28,044 nucleotides of DNA, from contig CAZQAG010000025.1 in NCBI GenBank assembly GCA_964591295.1, positions 1 through 28,044 on the forward strand. Direction: 5' to 3'. This document shows, one piece after another, positions 1 through 7,896 of this stretch. Every line of letters begins with the position of its first letter. The first letter of the stretch is position 1. Under the pieces are notes generated by a model. The model did no database searches and was not told the origin of the DNA. It worked only from the letters and a program-made list of their open reading frames with translations. The stretch is from VAXT01 sp964591295. Its GTDB lineage: Bacteria; Actinomycetota; Thermoleophilia; Gaiellales; Gaiellaceae. Made by a program: the position numbers and the translations under genes.

Positions 1-3000
1 GGCCCGCAGCCGGGCGGCGGCGGAGGCGGCGGAGGCGGCGGCGGAGGCGGCCCTGTCTGGCGCAGGACGGCCAGCGCGTTCTGGCCCGAGTTCGCCGTCG
101 CGATGTCCGGCGCTCCATCCCCGCTGAAGTCGCCGACCGCGAGCGCCTTCGCGTTGAACACGATGTGTTGACGCCCCATCGAGAAGGTCCGCTCCGGATC
201 GAGAACGCCGTCCGGTCCCTGGAGGTACACGGAGGCAAGTTCATAGGCGTGTTCGACCTTGACCACGTCCTGGCGGCCGTCGCCGTCCATGTCGGCCACC
301 TCGACTGGCCCGCCGTCTCCGCGAGAGGGGTAGTACACCGGCCAGTCGAGAGTCCCGTTCAGCAGCTGTCCGAGGACGTGAGACGAGGCCGCCACGTCCT
401 TGCGGCCGTCCCCTGTGACGTCCCCGACGTCGATGCCGCTGTAGTACCCGAGAAAGCCAAAAAGACCGTAGGAGACCCCCGGGCCGAAGGTCCCGTCCGT
501 CAGCTGGGGATAAACCCGGACCGAAGCGCCGTCGTACAGCGTGACGACGTCCGGCCTGCCGTCGCCTGTCATTTCGCCCAGCTCGAGCTCCTGGCGAGGA
601 TCCGTCGTCACCGTCGAGGTGGTGAAGCTGCCGCCGCCGTCATTCCGGATGAAGGCGATTCGGTATTGCCCGCCCGCGACGATGTCGTTGCGGCCGTCGC
701 CGTTCATGTCCGCGATCTCGGCCTGCGAGACGTTGCTGGTGTTCGGAATCAGGATGCCGTCCGTCAGGCCACCGTTCTGCTGATAGAAGACCTGGACTCC
801 GTCACCTGTCGCGACGACGGCGTCGGTCAGGCCGTCTCCGTTGATGTCACCGGTCGCGATGCCCACGCCTGGATGGATCGGCAGCTTCACGGGCGGAGCG
901 AGCGAGCCGTCGGGGAGCTGTTCGAAGACGAACAGCTTGCGGTCGTTCTCGGGGTCTCCCGTCAACGTCGTGAGCAGGACGTCACCGCGGCCGTCTCCGG
1001 TCACGTCGGCAACGGCCACGGAGATCGGCTCAGATCCGACGGGATAGAGCTCGTAGTCGCCGAACTGAATACGACCGGGCGGAGGCGGGGGAGGCGGAGG
1101 CGGCGGAGGCGGCGGAGGCCCTGCCGATTCGACGAAGCGGAGGGCGGCTTGCTCGAGCGGCGGCTCGGCATCCGGGTCGAGCGCTCCCCGTTGGTAGACG
1201 ACGGCGGAGCGACCCTGTGGACCCGGCGCGATCACGGGCCGGCGTTCGTCGCGGCTGGTCGCGGAGATCTGGAAGCCTGCCGGGTCGAGGACTTCGCCGG
1301 ACGCAGTCGCGCGTGCTCCGTAGACGTCGTGCGGCCGCGTCCAGTCTCGTGCATCGGCCCAGGCCAAGAGGTAGTTGTCCCCGTCCCACGCGAGGGCCGG
1401 AGCCTGATCGCCCCGCCGCTGCGACACGGCGATCCCGCTGGGGTCGAGCACGGAGCCCTCAGCGCTCACGCGCGCCGCGTAGAGGTTGCTGTCGAACCTG
1501 CTGTCGCGGAAGTCCGACCATGAGACGAGGAAGCTCGACCCGCTCCAGGCGACCGCCGGGTTGAAGCGGAGGTTCGGTTCGAGCGAGACCAGGATGCCGG
1601 TCGGGTCGAGGACCGTCCCGCTGTCAGTCACGCGGGCGGCGACGACGGCGACGCCCTGCGACTCCTCCCAAGCGACCAGATACGCGCTGTCTCCCCAGGC
1701 GACAGTCGGGTCGTCTGACCAATGGGTCGGGTCCGACGAGATGAGCAGCCCGTTCGGATCGAGGACGGTTCCGTCCGCGGCGACGCGTGCTCCTCTGACG
1801 TCGTGCACGGCGTTCGACCAGACGACGAGGAAGCGCTCTTCGTTGGACGCGATCGAGAGGCGCCCCGAGTCGCTCCCCGAGCCGCTTGAAATCGCGATGC
1901 CAGCAGGATCCAACACGTTTCCGCCTGCCGTCACCCGGGTCCCATAGATGTCGTAGCGGGTCGAGTAGTTCCGCTCGTCCCGCCAGGCGACGAGGAATTC
2001 GGTGCCGTTCCAGGCAACCACCGGGTCACTCTGGTCACGATTGGCGGTCGAGATCGGGAAGCCGGCACCGTCGAGGATCTCGCCCGACGGGCTCACGCGC
2101 GCGCCGTAGACGTCGTATTCGTCGACCGGGCGATCGTCGGTCCAGACGACGAGGTAGTTCGTGCCGTCCCACGCGGCCGCGACCTCCGACTGCGCGGCGG
2201 GGAAGCTCGACGTGAGGATCCCTTGTGGGTCGAGCACGGTTCCATCGAGACCGATGCGAGCGCCGTAGATGTCCTCTTCCTCGTTGCCCCAGTCGTTCCG
2301 GTAGTCCTCCCAGAACGCGAAGAACTCGTCGCCGTTTGACGCGACGGCCGGGCGATAGATGTCCTGGCCGGGAGTAATCGAGATTCCGTTCGGGTCCAAG
2401 ACGGTGCCGTCGGCCTCGACGCGAGCCCCGTAGGCGGCGTACCACCCGCCGCTGCCGCGCTCGTCCGCCCAGACGACGAAGGACGTGGAACCGGCTTGAG
2501 TGATCCCGGGCTGCGACTGCTCCTGCGGGGTGCCCGAGATGACGAAGCCGGTTGGGTCGAGCACCACGCCCGCCGGGCTGACCCGCGCCCCGTAGATGTC
2601 CGACGGGGTGCCCGGGCCGGCGCGGTGATCGCTCCAGGCCACGACGTAGCTCGCACCGTTCCACGTGACGGTGGGCTCCCGTTGCGCGTGACTCGCGCCC
2701 GAGATGGTGCTGCCGTTCTCGTCGAGCACGACTCCGCTGTCGCTGACACGAGCACCGAGGATGTCCCAGTCGCCGCCGTTCACAGACCTGCTCCACGTGA
2801 CCAGCCACTCGTCCCCGCTCGAGGCGACGGTCGGGCTTGCGTCCGGCCGAGTGCTCGTGGCGATCGGAATGCCCTCGCCGTCGAGCGCAATCCCCTCAGG
2901 GCTGAGCCGAGTCCCGTACACGTCGGAGCTCTGCGCTCGGGAGTCGCTCCACACGACGAGGAAGTTGGCGCCGTTCCATGCGATCTCGGGCTCCCACGTG

Positions 3001-4049
3001 TTTCCAGAGGTCACGATCTCGAGCGAGCGCTCGTCGAGGACTTCGCCGGCGGGTGATACACGTGCGCCTTCGATGCCCGAGCCCGCCGACCAGACGACCA
3101 TGTAGTTCGTGCCGTCCCATGCGACGGCGGGAACGGACTGCCCGACCGTGCGGTCCTCCACGAGCGGGATGCCCTCCGGATCGAGGATGGTTCCGTCTGC
3201 GGCGACTCTCGCGGCGAACGCCTGGCCGTGGTCGCGATCGTCCGACCAGACAACCAGGAAGTCGCTCCCGTTCGAGGCGACCGCAGCTTCGCCTTGCCAC
3301 TCGATGGCGGAAACGTGGGCGGGGTCCGAGACCGGGTACTCGGGGCTGATCACCGGATCGAGCGTGACCGGGTAACGGGCGTGCGTAAGGGCGTGTCCCG
3401 GAACGCTCAGGCGAAGGCGCGAGCCGGACGTCTTGGGAATGGTGCGGAAGAGCTCCCGATCATGGGCGTCTCTCACGACGAGCTCGCCCATCTGTACCGA
3501 ACGGCCCTTGCCGACAGGCCAGCTCAGTTGCCTCCCTGAGGTGACGGCTGGTGTCGGAGCGTGTACGCGGGCGTCGATTGTCAGCTTTCCCGCTCCCGGC
3601 GGCGGCCGTGCGAGCACGAAGTCCCATTCGAGATTCCCCTCGCGCGCAGTCACTCGCTCGGTGAGCCCTGGGAGCAGCCGCCGCTCGCCGCGGTTCACGA
3701 CGCCTCGCCAGCGACTCGGGGCGACAGTGCGGGACCATTCCCCACGAGTGACGCGCCTCGTCTCGACACGCAGGCTGGAGCTCCGGAGACGCACCTCGAG
3801 CCCCCGCGCGTCGAGCTCCGCGCGGTAGAGCGGGTCTCGGACGATGAGGCTGCCTCGACCTGTCGAGGTCACGTGATGGCGGACCGTCTCGACAACGTTG
3901 CCCAGATCGAGATCGGCGTGTTCCGGGAGGGGCCGCGACGAGGACCAGCCTGAAGCCTCGCCGGCCACTCCGGCGGCCCCCCCGCCGCTGATTGCGGTCA
4001 AGACGATGGCCGCAGTGACGGGGCCGATCAGGCGCTTGCCTAGCCCCAC
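1..4049 (-). CDS. Very large secreted repeat protein (WD-like repeats plus FG-GAP/VCBS repeats), 3' end beyond window
   Basis: One reading frame runs from a GTG at 4049 to the left edge with no stop, giving at least 1349 residues. The start is supported by a GGGGAGG ribosome site six bases upstream and a signal peptide (MGLGKRLIG, then a hydrophobic Ala/Val/Ile stretch and Ala/Gly-rich end). Residues ~35-245 form a non-repetitive N-domain ending in a VTLDPVI-type motif. Residues ~246-950 hold about 13 tandem ~53-residue repeats of the type VAWDGTNYLVVWSD / GARVSPDGTVLDPxGI. Then come 14 prolines (1077-1118), seven FG-GAP/VCBS motifs such as ADVTGDGRGDV and GDINGDGLTDAV (~1020 down to ~100), and a second run of 13 prolines (12-50). 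Such repeats usually fold as beta-propellers, and the Asp-rich loops bind calcium in known families. A cell-surface or secreted role is inferred; the ligand is unknown. Long plus-strand ORFs over it are antisense shadows. Confidence 0.85.
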   Translation of the reverse strand, partial: MGLGKRLIGPVTAAIVLTAISGGGAAGVAGEASGWSSSRPLPEHADLDLGNVVETVRHHVTSTGRGSLIVRDPLYRAELDARGLEVRLRSSSLRVETRRVTRGEWSRTVAPSRWRGVVNRGERRLLPGLTERVTAREGNLEWDFVLARPPPGAGKLTIDARVHAPTPAVTSGRQLSWPVGKGRSVQMGELVVRDAHDRELFRTIPKTSGSRLRLSVPGHALTHARYPVTLDPVISPEYPVSDPAHVSAIEWQGEAAVASNGSDFLVVWSDDRDHGQAFAARVAADGTILDPEGIPLVEDRTVGQSVPAVAWDGTNYMVVWSAGSGIEGARVSPAGEVLDERSLEIVTSGNTWEPEIAWNGANFLVVWSDSRAQSSDVYGTRLSPEGIALDGEGIPIATSTRPDASPTVASSGDEWLVTWSRSVNGGDWDILGARVSDSGVVLDENGSTISGASHAQREPTVTWNGASYVVAWSDHRAGPGTPSDIYGARVSPAGVVLDPTGFVISGTPQEQSQPGITQAGSTSFVVWADERGSGGWYAAYGARVEADGTVLDPNGISITPGQDIYRPAVASNGDEFFAFWEDYRNDWGNEEEDIYGARIGLDGTVLDPQGILTSSFPAAQSEVAAAWDGTNYLVVWTDDRPVDEYDVYGARVSPSGEILDGAGFPISTANRDQSDPVVAWNGTEFLVAWRDERNYSTRYDIYGTRVTAGGNVLDPAGIAISSGSGSDSGRLSIASNEERFLVVWSNAVHDVRGARVAADGTVLDPNGLLISSDPTHWSDDPTVAWGDSAYLVAWEESQGVAVVAARVTDSGTVLDPTGILVSLEPNLRFNPAVAWSGSSFLVSWSDFRDSRFDSNLYAARVSAEGSVLDPSGIAVSQRRGDQAPALAWDGDNYLLAWADARDWTRPHDVYGARATASGEVLDPAGFQISATSRDERRPVIAPGPQGRSAVVYQRGALDPDAEPPLEQAALRFVESAGPPPPPPPPPPPPPPGRIQFGDYELYPVGSEPISVAVADVTGDGRGDVLLTTLTGDPENDRKLFVFEQLPDGSLAPPVKLPIHPGVGIATGDINGDGLTDAVVATGDGVQVFYQQNGGLTDGILIPNTSNVSQAEIADMNGDGRNDIVAGGQYRIAFIRNDGGGSFTTSTVTTDPRQELELGEMTGDGRPDVVTLYDGASVRVYPQLTDGTFGPGVSYGLFGFLGYYSGIDVGDVTGDGRKDVAASSHVLGQLLNGTLDWPVYYPSRGDGGPVEVADMDGDGRQDVVKVEHAYELASVYLQGPDGVLDPERTFSMGRQHIVFNAKALAVGDFSGDGAPDIATANSGQNALAVLRQTGPPPPPPPPPPPPPGCG

Positions 4050-4154
4050 CTCGAACCTCCCCTTGGGCGAGCGGGGATTCTAATAGGTTTGCGCCCTGCC
4101 GCCTACTCGAATTGGCTAGCCGCGCGACGTCGAGCATGTAACACTGGCGACGAG

Positions 4155-5681
4155 ATGCCAAGCGCCGGGGTCTCACGAATCGCCCAGACCTCTGCACTCG
4201 CGGCGGTCGTAGCTCTCGGCCTGTGCGTACCTCAGGAAGCCGCGGCAGGTGACATCCTGCGCGTGCCGCAGGACTATCCGACGATTCAGACCGCCATCGT
4301 CGCGGCGAGCGACGGGGACACAGTGCTCGTTTCTCCCGGGACGCACGTCGGGGTCGTCGATTTCCAGCACAAGGAGATCACGGTCGAGAGCGTGGAGGGG
4401 CCGGCGAGCACGATCGTCGACGGCGAGGGTACCGGCCCGGTCGTCCAGATCTACGCGGACGCCGGCGAGTCGCCGGTCTTCCGCGGCTTCACCGTTGAGG
4501 ACGGAGGCTTCAGTGGCGGCATCAGCGTGGGCGGGGGCCCGGCGCTGATCGAGAACAACGTCGTCTCGGGGTTCTACGCCTGCGATCCGCCGATCGAGGC
4601 GGCCTTCTCGCACGCCACAATCAAGGGGAACGTCATCTCCGGGAACACGGACGCTTGTAGCGGAGGGAACGGTGGCGGGATCGCGATCCGCGGCGCCGGC
4701 ACGGTCGCTGTGCTTGGCAACGTCATCACCGGGAACTGGCATAGCTACAGCGGCGGCGGGATCGGCATGAATGCCGCGGGGAACCCGACGATCGCCGGGA
4801 ACATCATCAGCAACAACACGGCCGGCTCCGAGGGCGGCGCGATCTCGATGGGGAACAGGTCGGACGCCCTGATCGTCAACAACATCATCGTCGGCAACGA
4901 GGCCGATAGGGGAGGAGGCATCGCCTGGCTCGTTCCGTACGGATACCAGGGTCCGAGGGTCGTCAACAACACGATTGCGGACAACGACGCGCTCTACGGG
5001 CTCGCCATCTATGCGGACGGCTACGACACGACGACGCGGATCGAGAACAACATCCTGTCCGGCACGGGCTCGCAGGCGGTGCTCTACTGCGCCACGTTCA
5101 GTCAGCAGACACCCGTGATCGAGTTCAACGACGTCTTCAATGGGGGCTCCGGAGGACGCTACGGTGGCGACTGCACCGACCGCACGGGTCAGAACGGAAA
5201 CATCTCGGCCGATCCGATGTTTGTCGACCCCGCTCTGGGCGACTACCACCTACTGCTCGGCTCGCCCGCCGTCGACACGGGATCGAATGCGCTCGGCCCT
5301 CCCGTTGACATCGACGAGGACCCGAGGCCGCTCGACGGTGACGGAGACGGGGAAGCGATCGTGGACATGGGCGCCGATGAGCTTGTTCCTGCGCCGCCAC
5401 CGCCGCCACCCCCGCCACCTCCGCCACCCCCGCCACCTCCGCCTCCACCACCACCGCCTCCACCACCTCCACCTCCTCCTCCCGCTCGCTGCCGCGTCCC
5501 GCGAGTGATCGGTCTGAGGCTGCCGGCCGCCCGGGCCCGCATCCGCCGGGCAAACTGCTCTGTCGGCCGCGTCCGACGAGCGCGCTCGAGACGTCTGGGC
5601 CGGGTCATCGCCCAGAGTCCGCGAGCAGGATCAACCCGTCCGCGCGGGACCAGAGTCAACCTCGTCGTCGGCCGCCCCTGA
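4155..5681 (+). CDS. Secreted right-handed beta-helix protein with polyproline linker and C-terminal PASTA domain
   Basis: The ATG at 4155 gives 508 residues and begins a signal peptide (MPSAGVSRIAQTSALAAVVA, ending near QEAAAG). An in-frame upstream ATG at 4089 would bury it. After the signal comes ILRVPQDYPTIQTAIVAASDG, the DUF1565/NosD-type entry to a parallel beta-helix, then many short repeats of the form xIxxNxIxGN (VVSGF, NVISGNT, NVITGNW, NIISNNT, NIIVGNE, NTIADND). The helix ends with a YHLLLGSPAVDTG module and a DxDGDGEAIVDMGADE Asp-rich tail. About 30 prolines (5394-5483) link to a ~60-residue PASTA domain (RCRVPRVIGL ... VIAQSPRAGSTRPRGTRVNLVVG). PASTA domains bind peptidoglycan in serine kinases and PBPs, so wall attachment is a reasonable inference. 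No enzymatic residues are certain. It is divergent from the giant surface protein with ~105 bp between starts. Confidence 0.85.
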   Translation: MPSAGVSRIAQTSALAAVVALGLCVPQEAAAGDILRVPQDYPTIQTAIVAASDGDTVLVSPGTHVGVVDFQHKEITVESVEGPASTIVDGEGTGPVVQIYADAGESPVFRGFTVEDGGFSGGISVGGGPALIENNVVSGFYACDPPIEAAFSHATIKGNVISGNTDACSGGNGGGIAIRGAGTVAVLGNVITGNWHSYSGGGIGMNAAGNPTIAGNIISNNTAGSEGGAISMGNRSDALIVNNIIVGNEADRGGGIAWLVPYGYQGPRVVNNTIADNDALYGLAIYADGYDTTTRIENNILSGTGSQAVLYCATFSQQTPVIEFNDVFNGGSGGRYGGDCTDRTGQNGNISADPMFVDPALGDYHLLLGSPAVDTGSNALGPPVDIDEDPRPLDGDGDGEAIVDMGADELVPAPPPPPPPPPPPPPPPPPPPPPPPPPPPPPPARCRVPRVIGLRLPAARARIRRANCSVGRVRRARSRRLGRVIAQSPRAGSTRPRGTRVNLVVGRP

Positions 5682-5718
5682 GCCGTCACAAGGCGCGTGC
5701 GATTGCCGAGTGCCCCCG

Positions 5719-5735
5719 GCATGAATCGAACATGC
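5719..5735 (-). other. Isolated tRNA T-arm-like hairpin
   Basis: On the minus strand a perfect 5-bp stem (GCATG/CATGC) encloses TTCGATT, exactly a tRNA T-arm, followed by CGGGGGCA, which looks like a 3' acceptor strand. I could not fold a D-arm, anticodon arm or matching 5' acceptor strand upstream, and no CCA is encoded. It may be the 3' scrap of a tRNA or tmRNA left by an integrated element, or chance. The rest of the gap 5682-5865 shows nothing I can name. Confidence 0.25.
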
Positions 5736-5865
5736 GCACGCGGTTTAGGAACTAACTTGCCGAAACCCCATTTGCAGGGGAAAGTGCGCCTCTCACCGGG
5801 CTGCGCGCCAGTGAATGCGCCAGCGCCCTAGCAGTGTTGCGCGCCCCGATGCATCATTCGGGCGA

Positions 5866-5967
5866 ATGCGCGATCTCCCGTCCGGAACTGTCACTTTTCT
5901 CTTCACTGACATCGAGGGGTCGACCAAGCTGCTGCAGGAGCTTGGGATGCCCGGGAGTGAGGGATGA
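5866..5967 (+). pseudogene. N-terminal stub of a class III adenylate/guanylate cyclase
   Basis: An ATG at 5866 opens a 33-codon frame reading MRDLPSGTVTFLFTDIEGST, then KLLQELG. This is the signature opening of class III nucleotide cyclase catalytic domains in actinobacteria; FTDIEGST carries the first metal-binding Asp. A complete domain is about 180 residues, so about 80 percent is missing. The frame ends with a TGA at 5965-5967 that overlaps the ATG of the downstream rusA-like gene. The remaining cyclase sequence is not found in the window. I read it as the 5' end of a broken cyclase gene whose translation start now sits upstream of, and possibly coupled to, the resolvase gene. Confidence 0.7.
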
Positions 5968-6398
5968 CGGTTCACCAACGTCGCGATGATTACCCGAACC
6001 CGTGGCGGATTCAGGTGCGTGGACACCCAGCGCGCCGCGACTCCATCAGCTGGAGGGAGGCCATACGCGACGCCGTGACGGACACCTATCCGCAGGCCCC
6101 GTTCACTTCGACGCCGTTGGGAACGAAGTTCACCGTCGAGGTGATTTTCCGAATGACTCCAGAGGATCTGGCTAGACCGGCCTTCGACCTCGACAACTTC
6201 GCCAAACCAGTCCTCGACACACTCTTCACCTCGCAGAACGTCTCCAGACTCACCGGCGTGCTTCTCCCCGGGGTGAACGACACGTGGGTGTTCCGGCTCC
6301 TCCTTGAAAAGGTTGAAGTGAAGACTCCACAGGAGCAGGGTGCGGACCTCACGGTCACTTGGCACCCATCGGTCACTCCGGATCTCAGCGCCTCCTGA
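5964..6398 (+). CDS. RusA-like Holliday junction resolvase
   Basis: This 144-residue protein has the RusA signature FDLDNFAKPVLDTLF at residues 74-88. Asp75 and Asp77 correspond to the paired catalytic aspartates, Lys81 to the conserved lysine, and GVNDTWV around Asp106 to the third acidic position. RusA enzymes are small phage-derived dimeric endonucleases that cut four-way DNA junctions, and the ~120-145-residue length fits. The ATG is preceded by GGGAGTGAGGG and overlaps the stop of the cyclase stub (ATGA). No other phage gene is adjacent, but a tRNA-Lys 3' half lies 110 bp downstream, so this is likely the last gene of a deleted prophage or integrative element. The N-terminus (DDYPNPWRIQVRG) resembles the RusA first strand. 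Whether the gene is still used is unknown. Confidence 0.8.
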   Translation: MTVHQRRDDYPNPWRIQVRGHPARRDSISWREAIRDAVTDTYPQAPFTSTPLGTKFTVEVIFRMTPEDLARPAFDLDNFAKPVLDTLFTSQNVSRLTGVLLPGVNDTWVFRLLLEKVEVKTPQEQGADLTVTWHPSVTPDLSAS

Positions 6399-6478
6399 TG
6401 CTCCTTCTCGGGGGGAAGGTGGTCAGTGCATCGGCGGGGTGTGAGCGGTCGTCTGGATCAGCTCAGGAACTCGAGCTA

Positions 6479-6492
6479 GCACTGCGCAGTGC
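6479..6492. repeat. 14-bp perfect palindrome beside the tRNA-Lys half
   Basis: GCACTGCGCAGTGC is its own reverse complement. It lies where the 5' half of the tRNA would be expected, so it belongs to the sequence that replaced that half. It could be a recombinase or repressor operator, or chance in GC-rich DNA. Confidence 0.4.
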
Positions 6493-6506
6493 GCAGCAGC
6501 GGTTCC

Positions 6507-6558
6507 GGTCGGACTTTTAATCCCAAGGTCGCAGGTTCGATCCCTGCCCGGCCCACCA
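6507..6558 (+). pseudogene. 3' half of tRNA-Lys(UUU), probable att remnant
   Basis: The segment has an anticodon loop CTTTTAA (anticodon TTT), a 3' anticodon stem TCCCA (four of five pairs), a perfect T-arm GCAGG-TTCGATC-CCTGC at 6531-6547, the acceptor strand CCGGCCC (6548-6554), discriminator A and an encoded CCA (6556-6558). The expected 5' acceptor strand GGGCCGG and the TAGCTCAG-type D-arm are absent upstream. A 3'-half tRNA is the classic product of integration into a tRNA gene. No intact tRNA-Lys is in the window. From 6559 to 6783 I see only a weak GCGCGAG/CTCGCGC hairpin and no gene. Confidence 0.75.
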
Positions 6559-6783
6559 CACCACGCTTCCCTGACCGGCCGGCCCTCCCGCCGGGCCAAG
6601 GGAGCGCGAGTTCATCTCGCGCGCCCGCTCCTGCTTCTGCGGCTCCGGGCCCGCCTCGCGCCGCTGAGCGCCCTCCAGCCGGCGGGCCGTGTGGTCTAAC
6701 ACTGTCCCACCGGCCTACGGGCACTCAGCGACACGTCAGGAAACCGAGGAGAAGGGTCACCCGGCCCGGTCTAGACTCTGCGC

Positions 6784-7212
6784 GTGGCCGAGATGCCGCT
6801 TACTGGACGTTGTCTCTGCGGCGCGGTTCGCTTCGAGGTGAGCGAGCCGCCGCTTTTCGCGAGTTATTGCCACTGCACCCGTTGTCAGCGACGCACTGGC
6901 ACCGCGGCTTCTGCGCAGGTTCGGATCGCGCCCGGGTCGCTGCGCGTGATCGAAGGCGAGGAGCTCCTGCGGGCCTTCGAGCCGCCGGACGGCGCCCCGA
7001 AGGTCTTCTGCTCCGCATGCGGCGGAGCTCTCTGGAGCAACGATCCCGAGACGAACGAACCCACCGGAGTGCGGATGAGCGCCTTCGACAGCGATCCGGG
7101 GGTGAAGCCCAGCCTCCGGCAATACGTCGCCTATGCGGCGGAGTGGGAGCCGATTCCGGACGACGGGCTTCCGCGGTATCCGGAACGCCGTCCGCCGCAG
7201 GCCTCTCGCTAA
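6784..7212 (+). CDS. GFA/CENP-V fold zinc protein
   Basis: This 142-residue protein (GTG start; an ATG three codons in, giving MPLTGRCLCGAV, is equally possible) has the cysteine pattern of the glutathione-dependent formaldehyde-activating enzyme (GFA) family. It carries CLCGAVRFEV at the N-terminus, SYCHCTRCQRRTG about 20 residues later, and VFCSACGGALW in the C-terminal half. These Cys residues bind one or two zinc ions in solved GFA-fold proteins. Most members are not formaldehyde enzymes, and several are small-thiol or substrate adduct lyases, so the substrate is not predicted here. It is followed after nine bases by the DUF1361 gene, so the two may be co-transcribed. Confidence 0.85.
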   Translation: MAEMPLTGRCLCGAVRFEVSEPPLFASYCHCTRCQRRTGTAASAQVRIAPGSLRVIEGEELLRAFEPPDGAPKVFCSACGGALWSNDPETNEPTGVRMSAFDSDPGVKPSLRQYVAYAAEWEPIPDDGLPRYPERRPPQASR

Positions 7213-7221
7213 CCTGCACCG

Positions 7222-7890
7222 ATGAGCCACCGGCGCCTGGCCACGGTTGCGTCCCTCGGCGGGCTTACCGCCCTGGTCGTGGCGATGGTCGCCGTGCGGG
7301 TCGCCTACAGCGGCAACTCGTATTACCAGGCGCTGGTGTGGAACCTTTTCCTCGCGTGGATCCCCTTCGTAGTCGCGCTCCGCGTCTACGACGCGTACCG
7401 GCACGGCGCCTCACGCCTGCCGCTCTGGGTCGGGGGCATCGTGTGGCTCGTGTTCTTCCCGAACGCCCCCTACATCGTCACCGACTTCAAGTGGCTCAAC
7501 ACGTGGACGGGTGCACCTATCTGGTTCGACGTCGTGCTCGTCTCGGCAGCCGCCTGGTGCGGTCTTCTCCTCGGTTTCATGTCGCTGTACCTGATGCAGG
7601 CCGTCGTCCGACGGGCAGTGGGAACCGTCAACGCGTGGTTCTTCGTTCTCGCCGTGCTCGCGCTGAGCTCGTTCGGCATCTATCTCGGCCGGTTCCTGCG
7701 TTGGAACTCCTGGGACGTCTTCACGCGGCCCGGCGTGCTGGCCGCCGACGTGTGGCCCCGTCTGGTGCACCCGCTCGAGTATCCGAAGACGATCGCCGTA
7801 ACCGGTCTCTTCACTGCTTTTCTGGCGGCGACGTACCTGGTCTTCTACTCGCTGGCCGGACAGAGCGTCCAGGAGCGCGTCGAGCGCTGA
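7222..7890 (+). CDS. DUF1361 multipass membrane protein
   Basis: The 222-residue protein starts at an ATG nine bases after the GFA gene. It has about six or seven hydrophobic segments (for example ~8-28, ~36-55, ~66-82, ~97-122, ~132-155, ~190-212). The central sequence VWLVFFPNAPYIVTDFKWL followed by a WFD motif is the hallmark of DUF1361, and FGIYLGRFLRWNSWDVF is the second conserved block. The family is annotated only as an integral membrane protein with no proven function. The tail ends in a short charged cytosolic peptide. It converges with the MobA-like gene, with six bases between the stops. Confidence 0.8.
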   Translation: MSHRRLATVASLGGLTALVVAMVAVRVAYSGNSYYQALVWNLFLAWIPFVVALRVYDAYRHGASRLPLWVGGIVWLVFFPNAPYIVTDFKWLNTWTGAPIWFDVVLVSAAAWCGLLLGFMSLYLMQAVVRRAVGTVNAWFFVLAVLALSSFGIYLGRFLRWNSWDVFTRPGVLAADVWPRLVHPLEYPKTIAVTGLFTAFLAATYLVFYSLAGQSVQERVER

Positions 7891-7896
7891 AGATCG

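Noticed and set aside
165..1523. Plus-strand frame of 452 codons
   Set aside because: It is antisense to the giant repeat protein, whose FG-GAP and WD-like motifs read without interruption on the minus strand.
5243..5722. Poly-glycine protein on the minus strand
   Set aside because: It is the antisense of the polyproline linker and PASTA domain.
6476..6724. Minus-strand frame containing GRAGIEPATLGLKV
   Set aside because: This peptide is the reverse translation of a tRNA-Lys 3' end, a common false gene call.
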